Below, piece by piece: positions 5,752 to 6,860 of a stretch of DNA of 6,860 nt (positions are counted from its first letter, which is position 1; each line of letters begins with the position of its first letter). A program made the translations under genes and the position numbers. A model generated the notes under the pieces. The model was not told the DNA's origin and ran no database searches. It saw only the letters and a list, made by a program, of their open reading frames with translations. The stretch comes from Pelagibacteraceae bacterium TMED65 (GTDB lineage Bacteria; Pseudomonadota; Alphaproteobacteria; TMED127), in assembly GCA_002167215.1 (NCBI GenBank), contig NHDS01000028.1:103064-109923 (forward strand), given 5' to 3'.

Positions 5752-6472
5752 GCAATTTAATAAATATTATTTTTGTTTTTTTACTAGAAATGGAGGATGT
5801 AGTAATAATGAATTTTCTACATTGAATTGTGCATACAACAGTGGAGATTTGGATAAAAACGTAGAAGAAAACAGAAAAATAGCTTCAAATTATTTTATGC
5901 AAAATAAAATTATTATTCCTAATCAAAATCACTCCAACAAAGTATTAGAAGTTAATAATAAAAATGATTTATCCTTGAATGCGGATGCAATTATAACTGA
6001 AAGAGATGATATTTTACTTGGAATTCTTACAGCTGATTGCGCCCCAATAATAATTTTAGGAGAAAACAAGTTCGGAATCATACATGCTGGATGGAAAGGA
6101 CTTTTAAATGGAATCATAGAAAATACTATTAACAAATTAATTTCATGTGGAGAAAAAATTGAAAAACTAAATGTTTTCGTTGGGCCTCATCTAAAAGAAA
6201 AATCATTTGAAGTAAAAAAAGACTTTATAGAAATTTTGAAAAAAAAAGTTGATCATGAAAGATTCATAAAAAATGTGAATGAGAGATTTTATTTTGATTT
6301 TTCTAAATTGATAGAAGAAAAGCTTAAAAAGCATAACATAGTAAATTTAAATATTTCTTCTGAAAATACTTTTACTAATCCAAAAAAATTTTTTAGTCAT
6401 AGATTCAGCTGTGTTAATAAAATTAAAAAATGTGGTAGGCAAATCAGTTTAGTTGGTATAAAAATTAAGTAG
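5738..6472 (+). CDS. pgeF: Peptidoglycan editing factor PgeF (YfiH/laccase domain)
   Basis: Soluble protein of 244 residues from the ATG at 5738, or 254 from an in-frame ATG at 5708. I chose 5738 because it leaves the usual 15 or so residues before the TRNGG motif and reduces the overlap with the methyltransferase gene from 44 to 14 bases. Neither start has a clear Shine-Dalgarno sequence. The zinc/active-site triad of the family is present, in numbering from 5738: His65 in QNHSNKV, Cys101 in TADC, and His116 in HAGW. FTRNGG (15-20), FVGPH (147-151), FFSHRFS (218-224) and a C-terminal GRQISLVG also match. PgeF proteins prevent misincorporation of L-Ser in place of L-Ala in peptidoglycan stems. 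Purine nucleoside phosphorylase and adenosine deaminase activities are also reported for the fold. It ends the overlapping run that starts at 2795. Confidence 0.92.
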   Translation: MQKIKQFNKYYFCFFTRNGGCSNNEFSTLNCAYNSGDLDKNVEENRKIASNYFMQNKIIIPNQNHSNKVLEVNNKNDLSLNADAIITERDDILLGILTADCAPIIILGENKFGIIHAGWKGLLNGIIENTINKLISCGEKIEKLNVFVGPHLKEKSFEVKKDFIEILKKKVDHERFIKNVNERFYFDFSKLIEEKLKKHNIVNLNISSENTFTNPKKFFSHRFSCVNKIKKCGRQISLVGIKIK

Positions 6473-6480
6473 ATTAATTT

Positions 6481-6489
6481 TGTTATGAT
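6481..6489 (+). promoter_or_regulatory. Candidate extended -10 element upstream of prs
   Basis: The 26 bases between pgeF and prs contain TGTTATGAT, a TGn-TATGAT extended -10 match (5/6 in the hexamer). No convincing -35 is seen 16-18 bases upstream, which fits an extended -10 promoter. A start of transcription about seven bases later would fall two or three bases before the prs ATG, giving an essentially leaderless message. No Shine-Dalgarno sequence precedes the ATG. prs could equally be read from the upstream operon, and chance matches are frequent in DNA this AT-rich. Confidence 0.3.
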
Positions 6490-6498
6490 TTGTTAATT

Positions 6499-6860
6499 AT
6501 GAAGATAGTTTCTGGAAACAGTAATAAACAACTTTCGGAAGAAATAGCTAGATATTTATCAGTTCCTCTTCTTAAAGCCACGATAAAAAAATTTCCAGAT
6601 AAAGAAATATTTGTAGAAATTCAAGAAAACGTTAGAGGTGAAGATGTATTTGTTATACAGTCCACTTCATTCCCAGCCAATGACCATCTTATGGAACTGT
6701 TAGTAACAATTGACGCTTTAAAAAGAGGTTCGGCAAAACGCATAGCTGCAATAATGCCATATTACGGTTACGCAAGACAGGATAGGAAGTCCGGTCCAAG
6801 AACTCCAATATCAGCAAAGTTAGTAGCAAATCTAATTAGTACAGCAGGAGCTGATAGAGC
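6499..6860 (+). CDS. prs: Ribose-phosphate pyrophosphokinase, N-terminal part (3' end outside window)
   Basis: The ATG at 6499 opens a frame that stays open to the window end, giving 120 complete codons of an enzyme that is usually about 310 residues. PRPP synthetase makes 5-phosphoribosyl-1-pyrophosphate from ribose 5-phosphate and ATP, feeding purine, pyrimidine, histidine, tryptophan and NAD synthesis. The N-terminal domain is clear: '[16 protein letters not shown]' (5-20), FPDKE (32-36) at the adenine-contacting FxDxE position, [14 protein letters not shown] (43-56), and the ATP-binding '[11 protein letters not shown]' (87-97) followed by [13 protein letters not shown] (100-112). The DKE and [12 protein letters not shown] pattern is the alphaproteobacterial form. 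The ribose-phosphate loop and the C-terminal domain lie beyond the window. It is 26 bases after pgeF on the same strand and may be co-transcribed or use its own promoter. Confidence 0.95.
   Translation, partial: MKIVSGNSNKQLSEEIARYLSVPLLKATIKKFPDKEIFVEIQENVRGEDVFVIQSTSFPANDHLMELLVTIDALKRGSAKRIAAIMPYYGYARQDRKSGPRTPISAKLVANLISTAGADR

Noticed and set aside
5929..6135. Minus-strand open frame of 68 codons inside pgeF.
   Set aside because: It overlaps the active-site region of pgeF on the other strand and has no recognisable motif.
1..6860. Mobile element, CRISPR array, toxin-antitoxin pair, defence island or secondary-metabolite genes.
   Set aside because: I read both strands and found no direct-repeat arrays, transposase or integrase motifs, or tRNA-like structures. 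Every stretch longer than about 100 bases is covered by a recognisable gene or the small membrane protein.

Overview
This window comes from a very AT-rich bacterial genome with almost no intergenic DNA. The protein motifs and gene neighbourhood point to a streamlined alphaproteobacterium, for example a SAR11-like, HIMB59-like or other low-GC marine lineage. The lineage is an inference from three things. The OmpR/EnvZ pair has an alphaproteobacterial-style N-terminus. A YbjN-family gene is paired with proC next to the lgt, MidA-like methyltransferase and pgeF run. The PRPP synthetase has an '[12 protein letters not shown]' stretch like that of alphaproteobacterial enzymes. The species cannot be fixed from the sequence alone.

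Layout. Positions 1-117 hold the last 38 codons of an OmpR-type response regulator. It overlaps an EnvZ-type sensor kinase (110-1405, +). The kinase tail overlaps the tail of a convergent proC (1394-2212, -). proC is the downstream gene of a pair with a YbjN-family gene (2209-2712, -), and the two share an ATGA start/stop overlap. A short divergent intergenic region (2713-2794) carries candidate promoters for both directions. From there a compact plus-strand run begins: a 63-residue two-helix membrane protein (2795-2986), hldD (2986-3948), lgt (3950-4714), a MidA/NDUFAF7-family methyltransferase (4711-5751) and pgeF (about 5738-6472). After 26 bases comes the 5' part of prs (6499 onward), which runs off the end of the window.

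How the genes fit together. The plus-strand run is mostly envelope work: heptose for lipopolysaccharide core (HldD), lipoprotein maturation (Lgt) and peptidoglycan quality control (PgeF). The MidA-like methyltransferase is a respiratory-complex assembly factor by homology. OmpR/EnvZ is an envelope-sensing two-component system, ProC makes proline, and Prs makes PRPP. The five genes from 2795 to 6472 overlap or lie one base apart, so they are probably one transcript.

I see no mobile element, CRISPR array, tRNA, rRNA or defence system. The main content is housekeeping. The items most worth a second look are a degenerate H-box in the EnvZ homologue, two 14-base A tracts inside proC, the odd start region of the YbjN gene, and the unrecognised small membrane protein.
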